A DNA stretch of 64,000 nt, taken from positions 3,500,171-3,564,170 of the forward strand of contig OZ251509.1 in the NCBI GenBank assembly GCA_965242855.1, in the 5' to 3' direction. The DNA is from WTGU01 sp965242855. Lineage in GTDB: Bacteria > Pseudomonadota > Alphaproteobacteria > UBA828. Below are positions 8,388 through 16,952 of the stretch, piece by piece. The translations under genes and the position numbers were made by a program. Under the pieces are notes generated by a model. It saw only the letters and a program-made list of their open reading frames with translations, did not search any database and was not told the origin of the DNA. Position 1 is the stretch's first letter. Each line of letters opens with the position of its first letter.

Positions 8388-9365
8388 CTAACCGGCGCCC
8401 GCGGCGGCCATGGACGCGGCGACGTCGGACCAGCGCCGGCAGGCGGAATAATGGGCCTCCTCGATCTCGCGCAGCGGCGGCACCTCCTCCCGGCAGGCGT
8501 CCTCGCGGATCGGACAGCGGCCGTAGAGGGGGCATTCCGGCTTCGGGTTGATCGCCGTCGGGATTTCGCCCTCGATGACGTAAGGGTCCGGGCGGCGGCG
8601 CGGGTCCGGGAACAGCACCGCCGAGAGGAGCGCGCGGCTGTAGGGGTGGCGCTGGCTGTCCATGATGATCCCGGTCGGCGCGTGCTCGACGATGTGGCCG
8701 AGATACATGATCGCGATGCGGTGGCTGATCTTGGCGACCGAGGTGAGGTCGTGGGAGATGAAGATATAGGCCGTCTCCGTCTCGCCCTGGATCGCCTTGA
8801 GCAGGTCGAGGATCTCCGCCCGCGCCGACGGATCGAGCATCGAGGTCGGCTCGTCCAGCACCACGAATTCCGGCTGCGTGACCAGCGCCCGCGCGATCCC
8901 CACCCGCTGCTGTTCGCTCGCCGTCAGGTCCGCCGGGTAGTAGTCGAAGAGGTGGGCGCCGAGGCCCACGCGCTCCAGCATGGCGCCGACGCGCGGCCGC
9001 CGCTTCGCCCGCTCCGCGCCGTGCAGCGCCAGCGGCTCGTCCACGGTCTGGAACACCGTGAGACGCGGGTTCAGCGAGCCGAACGGGTCCTGGAACACGA
9101 GCTGCATCCGCGCCCGCAGCGCGCGCAGGCGGTCCGGCGCGAGGCCGCTGATCTCCTCGCCGCCGAGGGCGATCCGCCCCGCCGTCGGTTCGATCAGCCG
9201 GAGCACGCAGCGGCCCACGGTGGTCTTGCCCGAACCGCTCTCGCCGACGAGACCCAGGGTCTCGCCGCGCTCCAGCGCGAAGGAGACGTCGTTGACGGCG
9301 ATCAGCTCGTCGCCGTGTCCGACCGTGAAAATCTTGGTCAGGTTCTCGACTTCGAGCAGCGCCAC
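8388..9365 (-). CDS. Peptide-type ABC transporter ATP-binding protein, OppF/DppF-like
   Basis: This 325-residue ATPase has Walker A GESGSGKTT, a standard Q-loop VFQDPFGSLNPR, Walker B FVVLDEPTS and a standard switch histidine ISHDLT. The signature motif, normally LSGGQ, reads LTASEQQR. The C-terminal oligopeptide-type extension (about residues 255-325) has the cysteine pattern CPLYGRCP, seen in OppF/DppF proteins that hold an extra C-terminal motif. Its catalytic elements complement the intact signature of the fused ATPase at 3643, whereas its own degenerate signature would face that partner's degenerate loops. It lies 45 bp downstream of the aldolase-like gene, in the same direction. Confidence 0.9.
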   Translation of the reverse strand: MALLEVENLTKIFTVGHGDELIAVNDVSFALERGETLGLVGESGSGKTTVGRCVLRLIEPTAGRIALGGEEISGLAPDRLRALRARMQLVFQDPFGSLNPRLTVFQTVDEPLALHGAERAKRRPRVGAMLERVGLGAHLFDYYPADLTASEQQRVGIARALVTQPEFVVLDEPTSMLDPSARAEILDLLKAIQGETETAYIFISHDLTSVAKISHRIAIMYLGHIVEHAPTGIIMDSQRHPYSRALLSAVLFPDPRRRPDPYVIEGEIPTAINPKPECPLYGRCPIREDACREEVPPLREIEEAHYSACRRWSDVAASMAAAGAG

Positions 9366-9410
9366 CGTTCCGTCCCCCGCTCCCGAAAAGAGGCGCCGCC
9401 CGCAGGCGCG

Positions 9411-10556
9411 CTACCACTGCGCCCGCGCGTCGATGGGCCAGATGTCGACCAGCGTATCGCCCCGCACGCAGTGGTAGACGCCATAGAGGTTGAGCGTCCC
9501 GTAGCAGTGCGGAGTCACGCATTCGAGGGCCTCGCCGATCTCCGGCCGGCGCGCGCCCTCGGGCACGGTGACGCGCCCCAGATCGTCGCCGATCAGCTCG
9601 TAGCGCGAGTCCGGATCGGCGCCGGAGGCGACGCGGGGGGCCAGCTCCTCGCGCGCGAATTCCTTGATCCCGGCATCGGTCACCACGAATTCCGCGCGCG
9701 CGCCGATCACGGTGGTGCGCACGAAGAGGGCGGTCTCGAAGGGATGCGGATTGTCGGGCTCGAAGGGCGTGTCGGCGTAGTTCACGTCCATGAAGACGTA
9801 GCTGCCGGCCTGGCATTCCGTGAAGAGGCCGGCCTCGGCGTCGATCGCGTAGGTGCCGGTGCCGCCGCCGGAGACGATTCCGGGCGCCAGGTCCGCGCCG
9901 GCCAGCCGGTCGCGGAGCGCGGCCAGGGGCGCGGTGCAGCGCGCCTGCCGCGCGGCGCGGGCGGCGAAATCCGGCTCGCGCTGGAACGAGCCGTTGTAGC
10001 CCTGGACGCCGGCATAGAGCAGGCCGTCCGTCTCGGCGATGCGGCGCGCCAGCGCCACCGCCGCGTCGACGGAGGCGAGGCCGGTGCGCCGGCCGCCGAC
10101 CTCGAAATCGACCAGCAGGCGCAGCGGCCGGCCGGAGTCGCGGGCCGCAGTGGCGATGCGGCCCGCCACGCCCACGTCGTCCACGGCGACGATCAGGCCC
10201 TCCGCCCGGGCGTTGAGCGCCGCCAGGCGGGCGATCTTGGGCGCCGTCACCACCTGCGAGAAGAGCAGCACGCCGCCGATCCCGGCATCGGCCATGACCT
10301 CCGCCTCGGCCAGGGTGGCGCAGCAGACGCCGCGCGCGCCGGCCGCCATCTGGCGCTTCGCCACCTCGACCGACTTGTGGATCTTCGCGACCGGCCGCAG
10401 CCCGTGCCCCGCCGCGCCGAGATAGCGCGCGAGATAGGCGACGTTGCATTCCAGGCGGTCCAGGTCGAGCACCAGCGCCGGCGTCGACAGCGCGCCCCGC
10501 GACCCCGCCTGGCCGATCAGCGGCGCGTTGGGGCCGAGAGGCCCGAAAGGAGGCAT
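9411..10556 (-). CDS. PLP-dependent D-threonine aldolase / D-serine dehydratase-like enzyme (DSD1 family)
   Basis: This 381-residue protein has the alanine-racemase-type barrel N-terminus: STPALVLDLDRLECNV, then VAKIHKS with the PLP lysine (canonical AKTHK), DFEVGGRRTG, and GIVSGGGTGTY near the phosphate-binding end. The C-terminal domain has VTPHCYGTLNLYG with the His-x-Cys pattern (H, C) that binds a divalent metal in D-threonine aldolases and D-serine dehydratases. Such enzymes cleave or dehydrate D-beta-hydroxy amino acids. It is the first gene of the ABC operon, so the transporter may import a D-amino-acid derivative or peptide for this enzyme; that link is inference. Exact activity (aldolase or dehydratase) cannot be settled here. 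Confidence 0.85.
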   Translation of the reverse strand: MPPFGPLGPNAPLIGQAGSRGALSTPALVLDLDRLECNVAYLARYLGAAGHGLRPVAKIHKSVEVAKRQMAAGARGVCCATLAEAEVMADAGIGGVLLFSQVVTAPKIARLAALNARAEGLIVAVDDVGVAGRIATAARDSGRPLRLLVDFEVGGRRTGLASVDAAVALARRIAETDGLLYAGVQGYNGSFQREPDFAARAARQARCTAPLAALRDRLAGADLAPGIVSGGGTGTYAIDAEAGLFTECQAGSYVFMDVNYADTPFEPDNPHPFETALFVRTTVIGARAEFVVTDAGIKEFAREELAPRVASGADPDSRYELIGDDLGRVTVPEGARRPEIGEALECVTPHCYGTLNLYGVYHCVRGDTLVDIWPIDARAQW

Positions 10557-10730
10557 GGCGTCTTCCCGCCCGCGGCGTGCGTGGGCTTCGAGGCTAACAC
10601 GGGGCCGGCGCCGGGTGTAGCGCCCGGCCCTTCGCGGGGAGGAGAAAGGGGGCGCGAAACGGGGGCGGCGTCTGGCGGAGGAGGCGGGGCGCCGGTACGA
10701 TCGCGGGCGCCGTCAACGGGGGAGGACGCC

Positions 10731-11915
10731 ATGCCGGGGCCGCTCGACGGCTATCGGGTGATCGACCTGACCACCATGGTCTCGGGGCCGTTCGCGACCA
10801 TGATGCTGGGCGACCAGGGCGCCGACGTGATCAAGGTGGAGGCGCCCGGCCAGGGCGACCACGTGCGCACCGGCGGCGACCGCGCCGGCGGGCTGGCGGC
10901 CAACTTCGTCAACAACAACCGCAACAAGCGCTCGATCGCGGTGGACCTGAAGCACCCGCGCGGGCGCGACGCCGTCCTGCGCCTGGCGGCGGGCGCCGAC
11001 GTCTTCATCCAGAACTTCCGGCCGGGCGTGGTGGAGCGGCTCGGCGTGGGCGAGGCGGCGGTCCGCGCGGTGCGCCCGGAGATCGTGTACGTCTCGATCA
11101 GCGGCTTCGGCGAAACCGGCCCCTACGCCGCGAAGCGGGCCTACGACCCCGTCATCCAGGCCGCCTCGGGCCTCGCCTCCATCCAGGGCGGGGCCGACGA
11201 CGCCCGCCCGCGCCTGGTCCGCACCATCCTGCCGGACAAGCTCACCGGCGTGACTGCCGCGCAGGCCGTCACCGCGGCCCTGCTCGCCCGCGCGCGCACC
11301 GGCAAGGGCCAGCACGTCCGCCTGTCGATGCTCGATGCGGTGGTCGCCTTCCTCTGGGCCTCGGACATGGGCGGGCAGACGTTCCTCGACCGGCCGGGCG
11401 GCGGACGCCGGGCGGCGAGCTTCATCGACCTGATCTACGAGACGAAAGACGGCTTCATGAGCGTCGCCGTGATGAGCGACCGCGAATGGGCGGGCCTCGC
11501 GCGGGCCCTGGAGCGCCCGGAATGGCTCGAGGACGCGCGCTTCAAGACCCCGGCGCTGCGCGAGGCGAACATCGACGCCCGCCTCGCGCTCACGCAGGAG
11601 GCGCTGCGCGGGCGCGCCACCGCCGAATGCATGGAACGCCTGGAGGCGGAGGACGTGCCTTGCGCCCCGGTGCTGACCCGCGACGCGCTGGTCGCGCACC
11701 CGCAGGTCCGGGCCGGCGGGACCCTCGTCGAATTCGACCATCCGGCGGCGGGCAGGCTGCGCCAGGCGCGGCCGGCGGCCCGTTTCGAGACGACGCCGAG
11801 CGCGCTCCGCCGGGGCGCGCCCGCGCTGGGCGAACACACCGACGCGCTGCTCGCGGAAGCCGGGTTCCCGCCCGCCGAGATCGCCGCGCTGCGCGCCGCC
11901 GGCGCCGTCGCCTGA
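10731..11915 (+). CDS. Family III acyl-CoA transferase (CaiB/BaiF type)
   Basis: This 394-residue protein is typical of family III CoA transferases. It has LDGYRVIDLTTMVSGPFATM at the N-terminus, GADVIKVEAPGQGDHVR, then FVNNNRNKRSIAVDLKH, NFRPGVVERLG, and ISGFGETGPYAAKRAYDPV followed by QAASGLASIQG. The catalytic aspartate of the family sits in the segment around AYDPVIQA (about residue 140). It moves CoA between carboxylic acids in the cytosol. A GGGGGAGG ribosome-binding site precedes the ATG. It is 8 bp from the carboxyltransferase gene, so the two may act on the same acyl-CoA. The substrate is unknown. Confidence 0.93.
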   Translation: MPGPLDGYRVIDLTTMVSGPFATMMLGDQGADVIKVEAPGQGDHVRTGGDRAGGLAANFVNNNRNKRSIAVDLKHPRGRDAVLRLAAGADVFIQNFRPGVVERLGVGEAAVRAVRPEIVYVSISGFGETGPYAAKRAYDPVIQAASGLASIQGGADDARPRLVRTILPDKLTGVTAAQAVTAALLARARTGKGQHVRLSMLDAVVAFLWASDMGGQTFLDRPGGGRRAASFIDLIYETKDGFMSVAVMSDREWAGLARALERPEWLEDARFKTPALREANIDARLALTQEALRGRATAECMERLEAEDVPCAPVLTRDALVAHPQVRAGGTLVEFDHPAAGRLRQARPAARFETTPSALRRGAPALGEHTDALLAEAGFPPAEIAALRAAGAVA

Positions 11916-11923
11916 GCCGGCGC

Positions 11924-13468
11924 GTGAGCTGGCGGGCGGAGGTCGAGGAGCTCGCGCGGAAGCGCGCGCTGGCCCGGGCCCAGGGCGGGGCCGAAAGCGT
12001 CGCCCGCCAGCACGCCAAGGGGCGGCTCACCATACGCGAGCGCATCGACGCCCTGCTGGACGAGGGCTCGTTCCGCGAGCTGGGCGCCGCCGCCGGCGAT
12101 GCCGACCGCGACGAGGCGGGCGCGCTGCGCGGCTTCGCGCCGGCCAATTTCGTGCTCGGCTTCGGCGCCATCGACGGGCGCCGCTGCGTCGTCGGCGGCG
12201 AGGATTTCACCCTCAAGGGCGGCTCGCCCAACGAGGCCGGGCTGCGCAAGAGCGTGTACGCCGAAAGCCTGGCCTGCACCTACCGCGTGCCGCTGGTGCG
12301 CCTGCACGAGGGCGCCGGCGGCAGCGTCGGCGGCACCGGCGCGAAGACGGCCGGCGCGCCGGTCCATGCGGCGCCGCGCTTCCGCTCGGTGGCCGAGGCG
12401 CTGGCCACGGTGCCGGTCGCCTCGGCGGCGCTCGGGCCGGTCGCCGGCCTGCCCGCCTCGCGCCTGGTGGCGTCGCATTTCTCGGTCATGACGCGGCAGT
12501 CGCAGGTTCTGGTGGCCGGCCCCGCCCTGGTCGCGCGCGCCCTCGGCAAGCGCCCGAGCAAGGAGGCGCTGGGCGGGCCGGAGGTGCATGCGCGGAACGG
12601 CACGGTGGACAATCTCGCCCCGGACGAGCCGGCGGCCTTCGCCGAGATCCGCCGCTTCCTGAGCTATCTGCCGCCGAACGTCTGGGAGCGGCCGCCGCGT
12701 GCCGAAGCCCACGACCCGCCCGCCCGCCGCGCCGAGGAGCTCCTGGAGATCGTGCCGCGCAACCGGCGCAGGCTCTACGACATGCGGCGGGTGATCGCGC
12801 TGGTGCTGGACGAGGGCTCCTTCTTCGAGATCGGGCGGCTCTACGGGACCGGCCTCGTCACCGGCTTCGGGCGGCTCGCCGGCCATGCGATCGGCCTGCT
12901 CGCCAACGACTGCCGGCATCTCGCCGGCGCCATGACTGCCGACGGCGCGCGCAAGACGCGGCGCCTCATAGAGCTCTGCGACACCTTCCGCCTGCCGGTC
13001 GTCAGCCTCGTGGACGAGCCGGGCTTCATGATCGGCAGCGAGGCGGAGAAGGCCGGCACCATCCGTTTCGGCACGGCCGCGGTGCTGGCGGCGGCGCGCT
13101 GCGCGGTGCCCTGGGCCACGGTGATCCTGCGCAAGGCCCACGGCGTCGCCGCGGCCGCGCATTTCGGCCCCGACGCCTTCGTCGTCGCCTGGCCCTCGGC
13201 GGAGATCGGCGCGCTGCCGGTCGAGGGCGGCGTGGCCGTCGCCTTCGGCCGCGCGATCGCCGAGGCGGCCGACCCGGCGGCCGAGCGCGCGCGCCTCGAG
13301 CGGCTCATGCTGGCCCGCCAGTCCCCCGTGCCCCGCGCCGAATCCTTCTCCATCCACGAGCTGATCGACCCGCGCGACACCCGCCCCGTCCTCTGCGACT
13401 GGATCGACCGCGTCCAGCCGCTGCCGGCCCGCCCGTCCAGCCCCGCCCGCTTCCCCTTCCGCCCCTGA
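11924..13468 (+). CDS. Acyl-CoA carboxylase carboxyltransferase (beta) subunit
   Basis: The frame is open further upstream, but the best start is a GTG at 11924, just after the CoA transferase stop, giving 514 residues beginning VSWRAEVEEL. The carboxyltransferase fold is clear: ARQHAKGRLTIRERIDALLD, VGGEDFTLKGGS (the ACC beta reading VVANDFTV), HEGAGGSVGG, and the C-terminal half with VDEPGFMIG and KAHGVAAAAH. It would transfer carboxyl from biotin to an acyl-CoA such as propionyl- or methylcrotonyl-CoA. No biotin carboxylase or biotin carrier gene lies beside it, so it must borrow a partner encoded elsewhere. The usual GQD-type segment is replaced by DEPGF and residues around the acyl-CoA pocket diverge. 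Confidence 0.88.
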   Translation: MSWRAEVEELARKRALARAQGGAESVARQHAKGRLTIRERIDALLDEGSFRELGAAAGDADRDEAGALRGFAPANFVLGFGAIDGRRCVVGGEDFTLKGGSPNEAGLRKSVYAESLACTYRVPLVRLHEGAGGSVGGTGAKTAGAPVHAAPRFRSVAEALATVPVASAALGPVAGLPASRLVASHFSVMTRQSQVLVAGPALVARALGKRPSKEALGGPEVHARNGTVDNLAPDEPAAFAEIRRFLSYLPPNVWERPPRAEAHDPPARRAEELLEIVPRNRRRLYDMRRVIALVLDEGSFFEIGRLYGTGLVTGFGRLAGHAIGLLANDCRHLAGAMTADGARKTRRLIELCDTFRLPVVSLVDEPGFMIGSEAEKAGTIRFGTAAVLAAARCAVPWATVILRKAHGVAAAAHFGPDAFVVAWPSAEIGALPVEGGVAVAFGRAIAEAADPAAERARLERLMLARQSPVPRAESFSIHELIDPRDTRPVLCDWIDRVQPLPARPSSPARFPFRP

Positions 13469-13483
13469 CGCGCGCGCTCCCTG

Positions 13484-13506
13484 TTGACTTGACCCCCCCC
13501 CCCCCC
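13484..13506 (+). repeat. C14 homopolymer with an upstream TTGACT hexamer
   Basis: Fourteen consecutive C residues at 13493-13506 follow directly on TTGACT/TTGACC (13484-13494), and lie 69 bp before the ATG of the autotransporter protease. TTGACT resembles a -35 box; no good -10 is seen at the expected distance. Poly-C tracts of this length slip during replication, so length changes could alter promoter spacing or upstream mRNA. Confidence 0.6.
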
Positions 13507-13575
13507 GCCAGGATCGCGCACGACAGCCGGGGCCCGGCGCGCGCCGCGGCCGCGGCAACCCGATGGGGGACGGCG

Positions 13576-15967
13576 ATGCGCGGAACCGGAAAACGCCTTG
13601 CGGCCATCGTGGCCGCGCTCGGCCTTCTCTCGCTCGCCGCGTGCGGCGGGGGCGGCGGGGGCGCTGCGCCGCCGACGGCGGCGAACCCGGCGCCGGAAAC
13701 TCGCCCGGAACCCGAACCGACCCCCTCCGAAATTGCGCGTCAACTCGACACGGAACGCTTCACGACGCACCAGCCCGACGTGCTGGAGGCGATCGGCGCC
13801 CATCATGCCTACGCCAGGGGCCTGACCGGCAAGGGCGTGCGGATCGGGATCGACGACAGCATCGTCGACTACACGCAAAGCCGGGAGTTCGGCGACAGGG
13901 TGAAGCTCCGCGACGCGGACGGGGCCAGCCTTGCCTACAGGCACCCCTTTGGAGATTCGCTGTTCAGCGACGTCGATTCGTGCCTGCAATGGAATCCCTC
14001 TTGCCGAGCCTGGAGGGCCAACAGCCAGGGAGACGAGGAGGCTCCCAACGGCTGGGTGCGCCGGATCGTGGAGGAAGCCGGATGGCCCGTCGGGGACGAC
14101 TCCACATTCGTGGTCGATGAGTATTACGACGAACGAAACCCCTTGCAGCGGCTGTTCCGATGGTGGGAAGTGCCGACGCCCTACGGTGTCCAGGGTGCGC
14201 ACGGGACCCAGGTCGCCTCGGTCGCGGCCGGGACGAATCTCGGCGTCGCGCCGGAAGCGACGATCATCCCGATCGCGCAGAACCTTACGGACGATCAGAG
14301 GGCGGACGCCCTCGCAAGCAGCGTGTTGCGATCGGTGATCGCCTCGCTGTCGGACGCGGATCGCGAACGCTTCGACAACCAGGTGGCCGGCGCCAGCCGC
14401 GATGAATACGCCAAGTTCGACATCATCAACCGATCCTACGGAAGAGCGGTCTTCGATCCGAACGTGGCCGCCCGGGAGATCGAGTCCGAACTCCGGTGGT
14501 ATCGGCGGTATCTGCCGAAGTATCTGGATGCCGTCTTCCAGGCCGACAGGCCCGATGCCGACAAAACCATCCTCGTCTATGCCGCCGGCAACGAAGGAGC
14601 GCCCTGGTCCGGCCTGGGAGCGGACCTGCCCTATTGGATCCCGGCGTTGCGCGGACACTCTTTGGCAGTCGCCGCGACGGATCCGGAAACGGGCGCCATC
14701 GCCGCCTGGTCCAACCGCTGCGGCCCGCTTCCGCCGGATTGGGATTCCGCGAGACTCGGGCCGCATTACTGCCTCGCGGCGCCGGGCGCCGTGCGGGCGC
14801 TCACGCCCGACCCGGCCAGCCCCGGAAGCGGCGACGTCGACGACGGGGTGACCGGCACCAGCTTCGCGGCGCCCGTCGTTTCGGGGGCGCTCGCCCTGCT
14901 GTTCGGGGGCGCTCGCCCTGCTGATGGAGCATTTCCGGGGGACGCGCGGCAACACGGAGGTCGTCAAGCGGATGCTCGATACGGCGGACCGCAGCGGGCG
15001 GTACGCCGACCTGGAAACCTACGGCGCCGGGCATCTGGACATCGAGGCCGCGCTTTCGCCCGTCGGCGCGCTGTCCGCCGGGCAGTCGGCGCGGGCGCTC
15101 GCCGGCACCGCGCTCCAGGTGCCCGCCGCGTTCGGTTCGGTCGCGCGGCGCGCCGCCGGCATCGAACTCGCCGCGTTCGACGAGCAGAACTTTCCGTTCT
15201 GGGTTCCCCTGTCGGCGCTCATCTCCACGCGGCCGGCCGGGCATTCCCCGATCCCCCGGTTCGACGAGGGCAAAAGGGCGTTCACGCCGAAGGCAGTCAC
15301 GCCGGCGCCCGGCCTGGACGCTCTCGGGTTGCGCTGGATGCCGGTCGGGGAGGCCGGACGTTCCCCGTTGCCGGACGGGGACGAATGGGTGGCGGGCCTT
15401 GGCGAAGCGTCGGCGAGCGTCGCGCGCCGACCAGGGACCGGCGGATGGGGGTACGGCCTCGGGTTCGACGGCGGCGATTACCTGGGGGCGCGGACGTCCG
15501 GCGCGTTCGGGTCGGACCTTCGCTCCGGCATGGCGTGGGCCTCTCGCGCCTTCGGGCGGGAACTCGGGGGCGGCTGGCGGCTGGACGGCGCGGCGACCTT
15601 GGCGGTAAGCCGACCGCGCTACGAGAAGAGCGCGATCTTCCAGGCGTCGCCCTCGGTGCTGTCCGCGTTGTCGCTGCGCCTCGGCACCGAAGGCACGGGG
15701 TTCACGGTCGCGCAACCGTTGCGCGCCGAGACGGGCACCGGAACGTTCCGCGTGGAGAACGGAAGGATGGAGGGCGGGCGAAGGCTTTACGACGAATACC
15801 GCGTTCCGCTCCGTCCCCCAGCGCGGGAGTTGCGCATGACGCTTCGCCACGAACGGAAAGCGGCGGGCGGGCGCGTCGCCATCGCGGTCGGCGGCGCGAT
15901 GAACGCCGGCCACGCCCCCGGAGAGCACGAAACGAACGCCGGCTTCGCGTACCGGCTGACGTGGTGA
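13576..15967 (+). pseudogene. Subtilisin-like (S8) autotransporter serine protease lipoprotein, interrupted by a 22-bp tandem duplication
   Basis: The ATG at 13576 follows GGGGGA and starts a lipoprotein signal (LAAIVAALGLLSLAAC, then a poly-Gly run). The S8 catalytic elements are all present: Asp in GKGVRIGIDDS, His in GAHGTQVASVAAG, Asn in YAAGNEG and Ser in GTSFAAP. The C-terminal part, from 14924 in another frame, runs through a linker into an autotransporter beta-barrel ending FAYRLTW. The break is caused by a perfect 22-bp tandem repeat at 14880-14923. With one copy removed, the frame reads VVSGALALLMEHFRG and gives one 789-residue protein. As it stands, translation leaves the protease frame just after the catalytic Ser and runs to 16305 out of frame, so no barrel is made. 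This may be an on/off switch or an inactivating mutation. Confidence 0.85.
14880..14923 (+). repeat. Perfect 22-bp tandem duplication inside the protease gene
   Basis: The unit TTCGGGGGCGCTCGCCCTGC plus TG occurs twice without a mismatch (14880-14901 and 14902-14923). Twenty-two is not a multiple of three, so a second copy shifts the frame. One copy joins the S8 protease frame to the autotransporter frame exactly. Confidence 0.95.
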
Positions 15968-16305
15968 CTCCGGTGAACCGGCTCGGCGCCCTTGCGCTCG
16001 CGTGCGCGGCCGTGCTCGGCACGGCTTGCGCGAGCCAACGGGACCCGGACGGGACGGCCGCCCCGCCGGGCCTCGGGTCTCCGGGCCTCGGGTCTCCGGG
16101 CCTTGGGTCTCCGGGCCTTGGGTCTCCGGTCGTTCGGGAAGGCGTCGTCTATACCCCGGTGGGCATCGGCCCGCGGGGATGCGTGCTCTACAACGTCCGG
16201 GTTCCGGGCGGACAGGCGCCCGCCGCCCTGGCGTATCGAAGCGCGGAAGGACGGTTCGCCTATGGCCGCCCCGAGCGATGCGTCAAAACGGCGGAGGCGC
16301 CGTAG
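15964..16305 (+). CDS. Small lipoprotein with GLGSP repeats
   Basis: This 113-residue protein begins at a GTG (15964) that overlaps the stop of the autotransporter (GTGA), which suggests translational coupling. The signal VNRLGALALACAAVLGTAC ends in a lipobox (LGTAC). Four PGLGS pentapeptides follow directly after the mature N-terminus (16066-16125), then an 80-residue conserved-looking domain with two cysteines (RGCVLYNV and ERCVK), possibly disulfide-bonded. I do not recognise the domain. In the present frameshifted state, read-through from the protease gene enters this gene in frame, so a chimeric protein of protease plus this lipoprotein is formally possible. Its coupling to the protease suggests a role in secretion or anchoring of that protein. 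Confidence 0.7.
   Translation: MTPVNRLGALALACAAVLGTACASQRDPDGTAAPPGLGSPGLGSPGLGSPGLGSPVVREGVVYTPVGIGPRGCVLYNVRVPGGQAPAALAYRSAEGRFAYGRPERCVKTAEAP
16066..16125 (+). repeat. 15-bp tandem repeat, four copies
   Basis: Four 15-bp units, CCGGGCCTCGGGTCT (twice) and CCGGGCCTTGGGTCT (twice), encode PGLGS. Copy-number change would keep the frame and only lengthen a spacer after the lipid-anchor cysteine. Confidence 0.9.
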
Positions 16306-16454
16306 ATCTTCGCGGGCGCTTTCGGGGCGCCGCGGGTGAACCGCATCTCCTTGCGCGGGCCGGGGGCGGGGCTATGATGGCCGGCGGCGGAGAGGAGCGG
16401 CATGGCACGCGAGGGAACGCGGGCGCGCGGCGCGCGGCAAGGCCGGGGAGCGGG

Positions 16455-16952
16455 ATGATGGCGCGCGCCCTGGATCATGTCGGCATCTCGGTGCCGGACA
16501 TCGACGCCGCCCTCGCCTGGTACCGCGACGTCCTCGGCTGCTACGTGCTGATGGAGCCGATGGAGGCGGCGGCCGACGACAGCCATTTCGGGCGCATCGT
16601 CGGCGACATCTTCGGCCCCGGCTTCCAGGGCATGCGGATCGCCCATCTGGCGACCGCCGACGGCGTCGGCATCGAGCTGTTCCAGTTCACCGGCAACGCG
16701 CCGCAGGAGACGCCGTTCGCCTACTGGAAGACGGGCGTCTTCCACATCGCGATCCTGGAGCCGGACATCGAGGGCCTCGCGAAGCGGATCGACGAGAGCG
16801 GCGGCCGGCAACGCAGCAAGGTGTGGAAGCTGTGGCCGGACAAGCCCTACAAGGTCTGCTACTGCGAGGACCCGTGGGGCAACATCGTCGAGATCAGCTC
16901 GCACCCCTACGTCATGACGTGGTCCAACTTCATCCCGCGGCACGCCGCTTGA
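16455..16952 (+). CDS. VOC (glyoxalase/dioxygenase) superfamily protein
   Basis: This 165-residue protein starts at paired ATG codons (16455/16458) after GGGAGCGGG. It opens with ALDHVGISVPDIDAALAWYRD, the usual VOC beta-alpha unit with a metal-ligand His, and continues with GIELFQF (Glu) and a second module FHIAILEPD ... CEDPWGNIVEISSH (His and Glu). Four metal ligands of a lyase/dioxygenase fold can be assigned. Length fits a single two-module VOC chain. The substrate is unknown; the next gene, an aminotransferase, overlaps its stop by TTGA, so both are probably co-translated and belong to one catabolic pathway. Confidence 0.85.
   Translation: MMARALDHVGISVPDIDAALAWYRDVLGCYVLMEPMEAAADDSHFGRIVGDIFGPGFQGMRIAHLATADGVGIELFQFTGNAPQETPFAYWKTGVFHIAILEPDIEGLAKRIDESGGRQRSKVWKLWPDKPYKVCYCEDPWGNIVEISSHPYVMTWSNFIPRHAA

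Noticed and set aside
8376..10730. N-terminal extension of the CoA transferase frame by 785 codons
   Set aside because: The extension is antisense to the ATPase and aldolase-like genes; the family-like N-terminus begins at 10731 with a good ribosome-binding site.
13489..13575. TTG start of the protease gene within the C tract
   Set aside because: The ATG at 13576 has a ribosome-binding site and gives a proper lipoprotein signal; the extension would bury it.
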